A stretch of 62,966 nucleotides of DNA from Bacteroidales bacterium UBA3388 (GTDB lineage Bacteria > Bacteroidota > Bacteroidia > Bacteroidales > P3), in the NCBI GenBank assembly GCA_002358855.1, contig DEPQ01000006.1:11176-74141 (forward strand), given 5' to 3'. Position numbers and translations under genes: made by a program. This document shows positions 17,001 through 24,811 of this stretch, piece after piece. Under the pieces are notes generated by a model. It had not been told where the DNA came from. It saw only the letters and a program-made list of their open reading frames with translations, and did not search any database. Position 1 is the first letter of the stretch. Every line of letters begins with the position of its first letter.

Positions 17001-18608
17001 TTTGCAAGCAAACCGCTCAAAGAAGCAGTGGATTTACCTCACCCTGGTGCTAAGTTTATTTCTCAACACCCTAATCAAGGAGGATTTTCTTTTAATTCTC
17101 CACGAGCATTGTTGGATTTGAATAAAAATAAACTCTTTACCGAAGATGTTTATGTTGTGAAATGTGCCGATATCGCTGTTAGACCATCAGATGGTAGTCT
17201 TACAATTTATCCGGGTGCTCAAATGGACACTTTAGATGATGTTAAAATCTTAGCGAATACACAAAATAAATTACACGAAATCTACGATGCGAGAATTTTT
17301 ATAGAGTCTGCAAAACTTTATTCAGCAAATGGATATGTTGATTACATTGATGAAGATAATAAAAAGCACGCAATATTCTTAAAAGAAATAAATCCACTAA
17401 GTGGAAGTACAATTGGAAAAGGAGATATCAGTAAAGATGAGGTATTGAATTTAAGTTCTGCCTTTGATTTCTATGGAAATGTAACTCTAAATGCAACAGA
17501 CACAAATTATTTATTTGATGGAGGAGTGCAACTCTCTACAAATTGTTATGCAGATGATGTTGCGTGGATAAAATTCTCTGCAAAATTAGACCCAAAGAGT
17601 ATTTATATTCCAATTTCTGAAGCACCTGTAGATGTAGAGGGTAGAAGAGTAACAACTTCTATTCTTTTCAATCCTGATAACTTTGAACCAAAGACAGCAT
17701 TCTTGACTTACGATACAGAGGGAGATAATGTAATGTTAAAATCCAAAGGATATTTGACTTATAGCAAAGAATTAAATAAATATCTCTTAGCATCGCTTGA
17801 CAAAGTTCAAGACTTTTCAAACGTAGATGCTCCTTATCTGTCGTTTGATAAAACTTCGTGTAAATCAGAGGGCGAAGGGGAAATCAAATTAGGTTTTCTG
17901 CCATCGGAATTGATGAAGACAAAGAATTATGGTACTGTAAAGGTAAACGGAGAGGGTGAAGCGCAAATCAAAATGGCACTTGCCTTAGATTTTCCTATTT
18001 CACAGCAAATAATAGATATGATAGGAGTGGAGTTGTATGAAGACTTAAATCTCTCTCAAATTGAATTTGAAAACTCAGGGTATAAAAAATATCTACATTA
18101 CTTGCTTGGAAAAGAAGAAGGTGATGAATGGTTTGCAGATTTGTTAGTAACAGGCGAGTGGAAAGAAGTTCCAAAACAAATGAAAAATACTTTATTCTTC
18201 TCGGATATTCGTTTGGAATGGGACCCTGTTCTTCGCTCATACATAGGTAAAGGAAACTTTGAATTAGCAACTGTTGGAAAGTATCAAGTTAATAGAACAA
18301 TAAAGACTCGCATTCAAATATTAAAAGGTGCGTTGAGTCCAACAATAAGAATTTATGTAGAAGCAAATCCAGATCATTGGTATTATTTTGAATATAATGG
18401 TTCTGCTATGGATATTCTTTCTTCTAACGAGTCAATCAATTCAACGATTAACGCAACTCCAAGAGAAGATAGAGAATTTAAAACAGATAGCGGAAAGATT
18501 TATGTGTATAGAGTGGCAACACCTGCACAAAAAAGAAACTTTATAAGAACCATTGAATTAGGACAGGAAGAAGAAGATGTTGAAATAGAAACACAAGAGG
18601 AGGAATAA
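14082..18608 (+). CDS. Large exported protein of unknown function (1508 aa)
   Basis: A signal peptide is clear (residues 1-24, ending LNAQ), so the protein is exported. The rest is soluble, beta-rich and acidic at the end (EEEDVEIETQEEE). No helix long enough for membrane spanning and no T9SS tail is visible. Segments of similar wording recur in the middle, such as IDLSANGLLATGYLDYL (about residue 768) and LIVSPKGLTGKGSTQSEELI (about 865). This hints at internally repeated beta units, perhaps like OstA/AsmA-type envelope proteins, but that is speculation. It sits between prmA and plsY with 10- and 5-bp gaps. I do not recognise the family; it looks conserved as a single large frame. Confidence 0.75.
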   Translation: MKKLLTCSLFFIFLLFGLNTLNAQRFKGFSGKPETYINDIKEMLETDVNLKGEQKKEFEELLENYEQSWTNFSMQHRNDIAKLSQTMFKKNIRIRNGFSDFIKVQIAFQSSSQSPESYTQWLKSMQNCIANHNVKIFNQIVENTLSLLSEGYLYKTKNVAWYIGESGDYVFRYDKEKGVYADFISEIDLTYRSIQDSNTIYSTLGQFYLKDSYWEGEGGIVNWAKLGLPQDDVFVELSIYSASLNRAVLYADSVEFTNKEYFSHKLKGSFEDRCSDKKTKRMYPKFISYQKEEIIKNLYPDVDYVGGFTQQGGTILGTGDVVTPAELRFYKNGKIYVRASAIEHPFSRDGIITKDCKVTIYTNQDSIYHPSTKMNFNKSTRQLFFSDYKEGISASPWVDSYHCVDIYTEAVYAHLDEMKIEFSAIRGPKREAFAVIESNNYFSEDKWRELQGIESINPLYRVKQFTDAYNKDEFIVKEFAKFINLDQMQAKMMLMTLALNGFIIYESYRETAIVKQKLYDYILSKTKKIDYDALRFVSATKGEANIVLNTSDMDLQMNGIKTFTLSDTHNVVIRPKNGAIRMKKNRSFEFDGDIMAGLFTLSGMNCKFSYENFSLDLPKVDSLNFFVHLFEDTTKYVMIQTPIQNLECKLLIDAPNNKSSRRKMSDYPKLSSMKDSYVYYDYKNIQNGVYKKENFYYKVEPFEIKNLYKIKTDSIFFSGVLKSAGIFQDIDQPLQVMKDYSLGFKIETPNAGMAIYGGKGQIYKSIDLSANGLLATGYLDYLASRTHSKKFILHPDSMFCETQKFNTFSKGAVGASVAFADATTTVAKQHWYPKEDYMLVEQKKEPFFMYDSAANHSGSLIVSPKGLTGKGSTQSEELIVSSDYTRFGQKSYIADTSKVVIKALDGNSIAFESENVKSTVDYVEQKGYFKSNEGVKKNELPFLQYVCYIDQFEWGMQSKLLGLTDTQSPKLGDFASKPLKEAVDLPHPGAKFISQHPNQGGFSFNSPRALLDLNKNKLFTEDVYVVKCADIAVRPSDGSLTIYPGAQMDTLDDVKILANTQNKLHEIYDARIFIESAKLYSANGYVDYIDEDNKKHAIFLKEINPLSGSTIGKGDISKDEVLNLSSAFDFYGNVTLNATDTNYLFDGGVQLSTNCYADDVAWIKFSAKLDPKSIYIPISEAPVDVEGRRVTTSILFNPDNFEPKTAFLTYDTEGDNVMLKSKGYLTYSKELNKYLLASLDKVQDFSNVDAPYLSFDKTSCKSEGEGEIKLGFLPSELMKTKNYGTVKVNGEGEAQIKMALALDFPISQQIIDMIGVELYEDLNLSQIEFENSGYKKYLHYLLGKEEGDEWFADLLVTGEWKEVPKQMKNTLFFSDIRLEWDPVLRSYIGKGNFELATVGKYQVNRTIKTRIQILKGALSPTIRIYVEANPDHWYYFEYNGSAMDILSSNESINSTINATPREDREFKTDSGKIYVYRVATPAQKRNFIRTIELGQEEEDVEIETQEEE

Positions 18609-18612
18609 AAAA

Positions 18613-19287
18613 ATGACAATCACAATCACAATCACAATACCCGTAATATTAGCCTTAGTAATAGGATTAGTAGTCGCTTATTTATTAGGTTCAATACCCT
18701 CTGCCGTTTGGATAGGTAAGTCCTTTTACGGCATAGATGTAAGAGAAAAAGGAAGTAAAAATGCAGGAGCAACCAATACAATAAGGGTTTTAGGATTGCT
18801 TCCGGGTATTTTTGTTCTTTGTATTGATGCTTTCAAAGGTTGGTTAGCAATTTACCTATCACGATACTTTGGAATGGAGATAGTAAATAGCGATTATATG
18901 ATTTTATATCAACTATTGATAGGAATATTTTGTGTAATAGGTCACGCATTGCCAATATTTGCAAATTTTAAAGGAGGAAAAGGCGTTGCAACTATGCTCG
19001 GAATAGTAATAGGCTTATTTGTAAAAATCATACCTCTTGTTTTAGCAGTTTTTATTGTTGTTTTCATCATCACACACTACGTTTCGCTTTCTTCAATGAG
19101 TGCAGCAGTATCATTTCCTATATTTTACTGCATAAGATGTGTGGTTATAGATGAAAAAATCAACTTCATAGAATTGGGATTTGCAATATTAGTTGCGATA
19201 TTCATACTATGGACTCATCGTAAAAACATAAAACGATTACTAAATCACGAAGAACCAAAATTTAAGTTTAAGAAAACAGTAGAATAA
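18613..19287 (+). CDS. plsY: Glycerol-3-phosphate acyltransferase PlsY
   Basis: PlsY transfers the acyl group from acyl-phosphate to glycerol 3-phosphate, the first committed step of phospholipid synthesis at the inner membrane; its partner PlsX is at 38563. The 224-residue membrane protein has the three family motifs: GSIPSAVWIGK (about 26-36) followed by GSKNAGATNTIRVLG, then GHALPIFANFKGGKGVATMLG (about 115-135). The extreme N-terminus is TITITITI, encoded by a hexanucleotide ACAATC repeat. An AGGAGG lies inside the end of the preceding gene, 9 nt before the start. Confidence 0.95.
   Translation: MTITITITIPVILALVIGLVVAYLLGSIPSAVWIGKSFYGIDVREKGSKNAGATNTIRVLGLLPGIFVLCIDAFKGWLAIYLSRYFGMEIVNSDYMILYQLLIGIFCVIGHALPIFANFKGGKGVATMLGIVIGLFVKIIPLVLAVFIVVFIITHYVSLSSMSAAVSFPIFYCIRCVVIDEKINFIELGFAILVAIFILWTHRKNIKRLLNHEEPKFKFKKTVE
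18616..18638 (+). repeat. Hexanucleotide tandem repeat (ACAATC) at the plsY start
   Basis: ACAATC is repeated three times and then almost a fourth time directly after the plsY start codon, coding for alternating Thr-Ile. Because the unit is 6 bp, changes in copy number would not shift the frame. Confidence 0.8.
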
Positions 19288-19314
19288 TAAAACAATAATT
19301 AACACAAAAAAAGT

Positions 19315-21417
19315 ATGAGAAAAACACTTATGACAATTTTAGTATCAGGACTTGTTTTGGCATCTTGTTCTCAAAAACAAGGCTCAGACAATCCTTTGTT
19401 ACAAACATGGGATACCCCGTTTGAAACAGCACCTTTTGAAAAAATAAAGGTAGAACACTATTTGCCAGCATTTGAAGCAGCGATGGCAGAACATGACAAA
19501 GAAATCCAAGCAATAATTGACAATGCCGAAGCACCAACCTTTGACAATACAATAGCAGCATTGGATTACAGCGGACAAACTCTTACAAAAGTTGCAGGAG
19601 TTTTCTACAATATGATGGCAGCAAACACATCAGAAGAATTGCAAAAGGTAAATGAACAAATTGGACCAATGATGGCAACACATTCTGATAACGTTTCTAT
19701 GAACGCAAAACTATTTGAGAAAATCAAGGCAGTCTATGACGCAAAAGATTCTCAAAAATACACAGGCGAACAATTAGCATTATTGGAAAAAACTTACAAA
19801 CAATTTGTACGTTCAGGTGCATTGCTTGATGCAGAAAAACAAGCAGAATTAAGAGAAGTTAATGCAGAACTTACAAAAGTAGAAGCAAAATTTGATGCTA
19901 ACCTTTTAAAAGAAACAAAATCTTATCAATTAGTTATTGATAACCAAGAAAATTTGAAAGGTTTGCCACAAGGAGAAATAGAAAAAGCAGCAGCATTAGC
20001 AAAACAAGAAGGTAAAGAAGGAAAATGGATATTTACTCTTGACAATCCTTCATTCATTCCTTTCGTTACATACGCTGACAACAGAGATTTAAGAAAAGAA
20101 ATCTTCAACGCAAGAGTTAATCGTTGCAACAACGGAGGCGAAACAGACAATAATTCATTAGTTGCACAAATGGCAGAACTTCGTGCAAAGAAAGCACAAC
20201 TTTTAGGATATGAAACATTCGCTCACTATCAATTAGAAGAAAGAATGGCGAAAGAACCTAAGGCTGTATTTGATTTATTAGAAAACTTACTAACCTATTC
20301 TGTTAAAGTAGCAAAAGAAGAAGCAAAAGAATTTCAAGCATTGTTATCAAAAGATGTTCCAGGTGCAACTTTGGAAGCTTGGGATATGTATTACTATGCA
20401 GAAAAAGTTCGTCAACAAAAATATAACTTTGATGCAGAATCTACACGCCCTTACTTTGAAATCAATAACGTAAGACAAGGTTGCTTTGACGTTCTTACAA
20501 AACTTTATGGTATTAGTTTTGAAGAAAGAAAAGACGTTTCAGTTTACGCAGAAGACGTTTTAGCATTTGAAGCAAAGAACGAAAAAGGTGAACACGTAGG
20601 AATACTTTATTGGGACCCATACACAAGACCATCAAAAGGAGCAGGAGCATGGTGTAACGAATACAGAGGACAATCACGCAAAGATGGAAAGAACATAACT
20701 CCGATAATAACAGTATGTTTCAACTATGCAAAATCTCCAAACGGCGTAACAACACTTACAGCAGACGAAGCATTGACAGTATTCCACGAAATGGGACACG
20801 CAATCCATCAATTATTATCTAATTGCACATATCCATCAGTTTCAGGAACAAACGTAGCAAGAGATTTCGTTGAATTACCATCACAAATCTTAGAACACTG
20901 GTGTTTACAACCAGAAGTATTACAAATGTACGCTAAGAACGAAAAAGGAGAAGTGATTCCACAAGAAATAGTTGCTAAGATGGAAGCAGCAGGCAACTTT
21001 AACCAAGGATTTATGTTTAGCGAAATATTGGCAGCCTCTTATTTAGATATGTGTTTCCATTCTGTAAAAGCAGGAGAAAAAGTAAACACACAAGAAGTTG
21101 AAAAATCAGCAATGGCAAAAATAGGAATGCTATCTCAAATCCCTCCAAGATATCGTTCAACTTACTTCTCACACTGCTTTGGTGATGGAGGATACAGCGC
21201 AGGTTATTATTCATATACTTGGAGTGAAACATTAGATGCAGATGCCTTTGAAGCGTTCAAAGAAACAGGTAATATATTTGACCCAGCAACTGCTGCAAAA
21301 TTCAAAACCCTTTTAAGCAGCGGTAGCACCAAAGATGCAATGCAACTATATAAAGACTTCCGTGGAGCAGAACCAGACTTAAATGCACTACTTCGCAACA
21401 GAGGTTTAATAAAATAA
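19315..21417 (+). CDS. M3-family zinc metallopeptidase, lipoprotein (Dcp-like)
   Basis: This 700-residue peptidase carries the thimet oligopeptidase zinc motif HEMGH at residues 491-495 (TVFHEMGHAIHQ), with the third ligand Glu expected in the following SGTNVARDFVELPSQ segment. Sequence and length fit bacterial peptidyl-dipeptidase Dcp. The N-terminus (residues 1-18, LVLASCSQK) is a lipoprotein signal with a lipobox cysteine, so it probably acts in the periplasm on short peptides rather than in the cytosol as in E. coli. It follows plsY by 27 bp and ends at a strong terminator. Confidence 0.93.
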   Translation: MRKTLMTILVSGLVLASCSQKQGSDNPLLQTWDTPFETAPFEKIKVEHYLPAFEAAMAEHDKEIQAIIDNAEAPTFDNTIAALDYSGQTLTKVAGVFYNMMAANTSEELQKVNEQIGPMMATHSDNVSMNAKLFEKIKAVYDAKDSQKYTGEQLALLEKTYKQFVRSGALLDAEKQAELREVNAELTKVEAKFDANLLKETKSYQLVIDNQENLKGLPQGEIEKAAALAKQEGKEGKWIFTLDNPSFIPFVTYADNRDLRKEIFNARVNRCNNGGETDNNSLVAQMAELRAKKAQLLGYETFAHYQLEERMAKEPKAVFDLLENLLTYSVKVAKEEAKEFQALLSKDVPGATLEAWDMYYYAEKVRQQKYNFDAESTRPYFEINNVRQGCFDVLTKLYGISFEERKDVSVYAEDVLAFEAKNEKGEHVGILYWDPYTRPSKGAGAWCNEYRGQSRKDGKNITPIITVCFNYAKSPNGVTTLTADEALTVFHEMGHAIHQLLSNCTYPSVSGTNVARDFVELPSQILEHWCLQPEVLQMYAKNEKGEVIPQEIVAKMEAAGNFNQGFMFSEILAASYLDMCFHSVKAGEKVNTQEVEKSAMAKIGMLSQIPPRYRSTYFSHCFGDGGYSAGYYSYTWSETLDADAFEAFKETGNIFDPATAAKFKTLLSSGSTKDAMQLYKDFRGAEPDLNALLRNRGLIK

Positions 21418-21453
21418 AACTTTAAGAAATTAAAGTAAAGAAATAAAAAAATA

Positions 21454-21500
21454 AAAAAGCGTGCGATAGTTTTCTTGTTTGAAAATATCGCACGCTTTTT
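21454..21500 (+). terminator. Rho-independent terminator after the M3 peptidase gene
   Basis: AAAAAGCGTGCGATA (21454-21468) pairs with TATCGCACGCTTTTT (21486-21500), a 15-bp perfect stem. It is among the strongest hairpins in the window and separates the tpiA-M3 run from the kinase gene. Confidence 0.92.
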
Positions 21501-21507
21501 GCAATTT

Positions 21508-21531
21508 TAATTTTGCAAATGCTTATTTTTG
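21508..21531 (+). promoter_or_regulatory. Two overlapping -7 elements for the kinase gene
   Basis: TAATTTTG (21508-21515) and TATTTTTG (21524-21531) both match TAnnTTTG and lie 17-40 nt before the ATG at 21548. The second gives the more usual leader length. Confidence 0.5.
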
Positions 21532-21547
21532 CAAAAAAAACGACAAA

Positions 21548-23272
21548 ATGACTGAAACTTCTGGAAGAATTGGGGATTTTGAAGATGATTTCGTGTTTTC
21601 TAATCATTTCGTGATTGATTCGGAATTGCCTTCTGAGGGGTACAATCGCTTGTTTAAAGCAGTTAGGTACGGAAAATATTTTGTGCTTAAAGGTTTGAAA
21701 GAAAAATACAAAGACAATGAATTGTACAGAGGTTTAGTTATAAAGGAGTTTGATATTTTGGTGTCGCTTAATCACTCAAATATTGTTCGTTGTTATGGTT
21801 TGGAGGAGGTTGAAGACTTGGGTTTGTGTATTATAATGGAGTTTGTTGATGGGGTAGCGTTGGATAAGTTTTTGGAAACAAAGCCTTCGTTCTCTCAACG
21901 AAAGAAAATTGTCAAGCAATTGCTTAGTGCAATGGATTATTATCACGAATTGCAGTTGGTTCACAGAGACTTAAAACCCTCAAACATTCTTATAACAAAC
22001 AATGGCAGTAATGTAAGGATTATAGACTTTGGTTTGGCAGACACAGACTATTATGCCGTTTTCAAAGAGCCTGCTTTCACGCGTCAATATGCTTCTCCCG
22101 AACAATTAAATGGCGAAAAACTCGATTGCAGAAGTGATATTTACAGCTTCGGAAAGGTATTGCAAAAGATTTTTCCAAAGTCTTATCGTAGAATAGCAAA
22201 GAAATGTTGTAACGAAAAAAGAAAAAAACGTTATCCTAATGCAGATTATGTTTTCAATGCAATGTTTTCGGTTAAGAAACGACTCATTCCAATTGCGATT
22301 GCTTTGATTGCTGTGATTATTTGTGTTTTTGGCGTTCATAATTATCAGCATTTTTATTCTAAACCTTTTGAAACGACTATCGATTCGGGACAAAAATTGA
22401 AAATGCAAATCATTGATTCAAAGGCAGTGGTACTTGCAAGTCAGAAAGTGGAGGGGGATTTGGTTATTCCGGAGTATGTGTCGTATCGTTTAAGGAAATT
22501 TCCTGTTAAACGCATAGAGGCTCGTGCATTTTTCCATAATAACAAGATTACTCGCTTGACTTTACCCGATAATTTGGAGCATGTGGGAGCGTGGGCTTTT
22601 TCTTCTTGTCCTGCTTTAAGCGATACGCTTGTGCTTCCAAAGAGTTTGAAAGAGATTGGTAACGATGCTTTTTGTGGAACTAATATTTCATGTTTGGTAA
22701 TAAAGAGTGAGAAACTTGAACCGATAGATTCCACGCTTGAAAATAACTTTTTCTTTAATTGTGCAAACCTTCAAACGATTATTTGTGAGCAGAGTGTGAA
22801 GAATTTGACGTTTAGCCTTTTGCGTTCTGCACATGATATTAAAGAAATAGTGTTTCCAGAGAGTTTGAATGAAATTCCGGAGGCATTTTTCGCTCATGCA
22901 AATATTTCGGGTAAGATTTCGTTTCCGAAAGACTTGGAAATAGTTGGTTGGAGTGCCTTTTTCGATGCGAAAATCGATAGTGTGGTTTTGCCAAAGAGCG
23001 TAAAGGAAATAAGAAGTTATGCTTTCAATTATTCTAATATTAAGAAGATAGATATAGGTTCTAAAATAGAGGTATTGGGTGAAAAATCGCTTGCAGATTT
23101 GACAGATTTGGATACTTTGATAATAAGAGCAAAAACTCCGCCTCTTGCAGGACAAAATTTCTTCCTTAACAGCGGAAGCGAAAAGTTTGTGTTTTTGGTG
23201 CCGAAAGAAAGTCTTGAAGTCTACAAAACGCATAAAGAATTTTCTAAACTTAATCCTAAATCGTTGAATTAA
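21548..23272 (+). CDS. Membrane Ser/Thr protein kinase with C-terminal leucine-rich repeats (LRR_5/BspA type)
   Basis: Residues 1-240 form a eukaryotic-like kinase: lysine K48 in YFVLKGLK, catalytic HRDLKPSN at 139-146, metal-binding DFG at 160-162 and an APE-like ASPEQ at about 192. The glycine-rich loop is poor (SEGYNRLF), so nucleotide binding may be atypical. A membrane helix lies at about 255-275, and residues 300-574 show LRR_5 repeats of the BspA type, probably facing the periplasm. The architecture suggests a sensor kinase. The frame extends upstream to 21479, but that part overlaps the terminator and promoter, so 21548 is used. It is followed by a small putative regulator. Confidence 0.85.
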   Translation: MTETSGRIGDFEDDFVFSNHFVIDSELPSEGYNRLFKAVRYGKYFVLKGLKEKYKDNELYRGLVIKEFDILVSLNHSNIVRCYGLEEVEDLGLCIIMEFVDGVALDKFLETKPSFSQRKKIVKQLLSAMDYYHELQLVHRDLKPSNILITNNGSNVRIIDFGLADTDYYAVFKEPAFTRQYASPEQLNGEKLDCRSDIYSFGKVLQKIFPKSYRRIAKKCCNEKRKKRYPNADYVFNAMFSVKKRLIPIAIALIAVIICVFGVHNYQHFYSKPFETTIDSGQKLKMQIIDSKAVVLASQKVEGDLVIPEYVSYRLRKFPVKRIEARAFFHNNKITRLTLPDNLEHVGAWAFSSCPALSDTLVLPKSLKEIGNDAFCGTNISCLVIKSEKLEPIDSTLENNFFFNCANLQTIICEQSVKNLTFSLLRSAHDIKEIVFPESLNEIPEAFFAHANISGKISFPKDLEIVGWSAFFDAKIDSVVLPKSVKEIRSYAFNYSNIKKIDIGSKIEVLGEKSLADLTDLDTLIIRAKTPPLAGQNFFLNSGSEKFVFLVPKESLEVYKTHKEFSKLNPKSLN

Positions 23273-23284
23273 AGCAAAAGCAAA

Positions 23285-23866
23285 ATGGATAGAGAACAAA
23301 ATGTATTATTGCTTAGGAATCTTATTGAGAAGTCAATGGATAAGAAAATGGAAACAGCAGGAGATTTTTTGGATTTATTCATTGCGATTGAAGATCGTTT
23401 GAATGAAACATTGAGCCTTTCAACTTTAAAAAGAATTTGGGGCTATATAGGTGGTTATTCTTCAATTCGTGAAAAAACTCTTGATGTTTTGAGTAGATTT
23501 GTTGGTTATCCCGATTTTAAAACCTTTGAAATAGAGTATTGTAGTAGTGAAGAAGCTTATTCTTCTCAACGATTATTCTCTCAAACTTTGGTTTCCGAAG
23601 ATTTAAAAGTGAAAGATATTGTGGAGATTCAGTGGAATCCTAATAGAATATGTCATTTGCGATATTTAGGAGAAAGTTTATTTGAGGTAATTGACTCTCA
23701 AAATTCTAAATTATGCAAAGGCGATACGTTTAAATGCACACATTTTCACCTAAATCAACCATTGATTTTGCTGAATTACTTGCATAAAGACCAACCTCTT
23801 TGTAAATTTGTAGTAGGAGGCAGAGGTGGATTGACAATTGCAAGAGTTACAAAAATAAATGAGTGA
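23285..23866 (+). CDS. Small putative DNA-binding/regulatory protein of a Bacteroidetes family
   Basis: The 193-residue protein starts with helices that include AGDFLDLFIAIEDRLNETLS and LSTLKRIWGYI (residues 48-58). I recognise the S-T-x-L-K-R-x-W-G-Y pattern from small Bacteroidetes proteins with helix-turn-helix-like N-termini. DVLSRFVGYPDFKTFE follows in the same order as in those relatives. The C-terminal half (about 105-193) is beta-rich, perhaps a small barrel. The gene lies 12 bp after the kinase-LRR gene and may act with it, for example as its phosphorylation target. That link is inference from position only. Confidence 0.6.
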   Translation: MDREQNVLLLRNLIEKSMDKKMETAGDFLDLFIAIEDRLNETLSLSTLKRIWGYIGGYSSIREKTLDVLSRFVGYPDFKTFEIEYCSSEEAYSSQRLFSQTLVSEDLKVKDIVEIQWNPNRICHLRYLGESLFEVIDSQNSKLCKGDTFKCTHFHLNQPLILLNYLHKDQPLCKFVVGGRGGLTIARVTKINE

Positions 23867-23890
23867 ATTAAAAAAATAATTCACTCATTT
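23857..23890. terminator. Perfect 14-bp hairpin between convergent genes
   Basis: AAATGAGTGAATTA (23857-23870) pairs exactly with TAATTCACTCATTT (23877-23890) around a six-A loop. It overlaps the stop codon of the preceding gene and can terminate from both sides. One copy of the recurrent 17-mer follows at 23900-23916. Confidence 0.85.
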
Positions 23891-23899
23891 ATTTTATTG

Positions 23900-23916
23900 T
23901 TTCTTTGATTTATTTT
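23900..23916 (+). repeat. Recurrent intergenic 17-mer TTTCTTTGATTTATTTT
   Basis: This is an exact copy of a 17-mer that also occurs within both 43-bp repeats (10967 and 12347) and at 32864, 56299 and 58540, always intergenic and on the plus strand. Here it overlaps the stop codon of the minus-strand TPR gene. Confidence 0.85.
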
Positions 23917-24608
23917 AAGTTTTCTAAGCGTGAGATATATTTTTCAATGTCTCTGTATTCTTGTGAAGCAGGAAATTCTGTTTTTATTCTTTTGTAACAA
24001 TTCAATGCTTCGTTATAATTCTTTTGTATTTCGTAAACTTGTCCTAATTTCAAAAGAACAAAAGGCGTAGTCATTACATTTTCAGATTTAGCCGCTTCTT
24101 TGTATTTGCTAATCGCTTTATCTAATTGACCTAACTCTACGTAAGCATCTCCAATCAAAGCCTTAGTTTGCAAAGCGATTATTTTATCTTCACCTTTGTA
24201 AGCAGAAAGATAATTAATTGCTTTTTGAAACTCTCCTTGTCTTAAATAGATGTTACCAGCGTAATAATTAGCAAGTGAACCTCCTTTTGTAGAACCGTAT
24301 TCTTCTATTATAGAAATCAAACCTGCATTTTTGCCATCTCCTTCAAGTGCTTTTTTGAAATCTTCTTGCTCAAAATATTTTTGAGCCGCAAATAATTCTT
24401 CTTGAACCTTTGTTTCACGAGGTTCAACTACAAAACTTTGATACAAAAAGTAAGCAGCAATTCCTAAAACGATTGCAGCAATTACGATAGTGATTATTTT
24501 CTTGTTTTTTTCGATAAACTTCTCAGAATTAGACACTATTTCGCCTACGTTTAAACTGCTATTTTCTTGTTCTTTTCCTTGATTTGATTTGATGTTTTCT
24601 TGATTCAT
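23910..24608 (-). CDS. Membrane-anchored TPR protein (YfgM/BamD-like tetratricopeptide)
   Basis: The 232-residue protein has a 38-residue polar N-terminus, one membrane helix (IITIVIAAIVLGIAAYFLYQ, about 39-58) and a periplasmic part with tetratricopeptide units: EDFKKALEG, GEFQKAINYLS, GQLDKAISKYKEAA and NYNEALNCYKRI. This layout resembles YfgM, which associates with the SecYEG translocon and periplasmic chaperones, but sequence identity cannot be judged by eye. It is monocistronic, with a TATCTTTG element (24636-24643) ahead of it. Its stop codon is embedded in the recurrent intergenic 17-mer. Confidence 0.8.
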   Translation of the reverse strand: MNQENIKSNQGKEQENSSLNVGEIVSNSEKFIEKNKKIITIVIAAIVLGIAAYFLYQSFVVEPRETKVQEELFAAQKYFEQEDFKKALEGDGKNAGLISIIEEYGSTKGGSLANYYAGNIYLRQGEFQKAINYLSAYKGEDKIIALQTKALIGDAYVELGQLDKAISKYKEAAKSENVMTTPFVLLKLGQVYEIQKNYNEALNCYKRIKTEFPASQEYRDIEKYISRLENLK

Positions 24609-24635
24609 TATCTTATGTTTTTAATTTTCGGACTG

Positions 24636-24643
24636 CAAAGATA
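24636..24643 (-). promoter_or_regulatory. -7 promoter element (TATCTTTG) for the TPR gene
   Basis: On the minus strand this reads TATCTTTGC, a full match to the Bacteroidetes element, about 28 nt before the start codon at 24608. Confidence 0.65.
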
Positions 24644-24758
24644 CGTTTTTATTATAAAAAACAACGCTTTTTTAGAATAATTCTTTAAATAAAATTATTT
24701 AACTAAACAAAAAAACTGCATAATCGTTGAAATAAAAGACATTTTTTTTATAAAAAAG

Positions 24759-24789
24759 TTTGCTGATTATGAATTTATTGTTATTTTTG
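24759..24789 (+). promoter_or_regulatory. Promoter of the dihydroorotate dehydrogenase-like gene
   Basis: TTTG (24759-24762), a 19-nt spacer and TATTTTTG (24782-24789) match the consensus fully. The start codon follows at 24812. Confidence 0.8.
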
Positions 24790-24811
24790 CTCATCTAAAT
24801 ACAATAATACT

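Noticed and set aside
22688..23299. 203-codon open frame on the minus strand
   Set aside because: It is antisense to the LRR part of the kinase gene, has odd composition (many His, Arg, Phe, Cys) and no recognisable domain or promoter.
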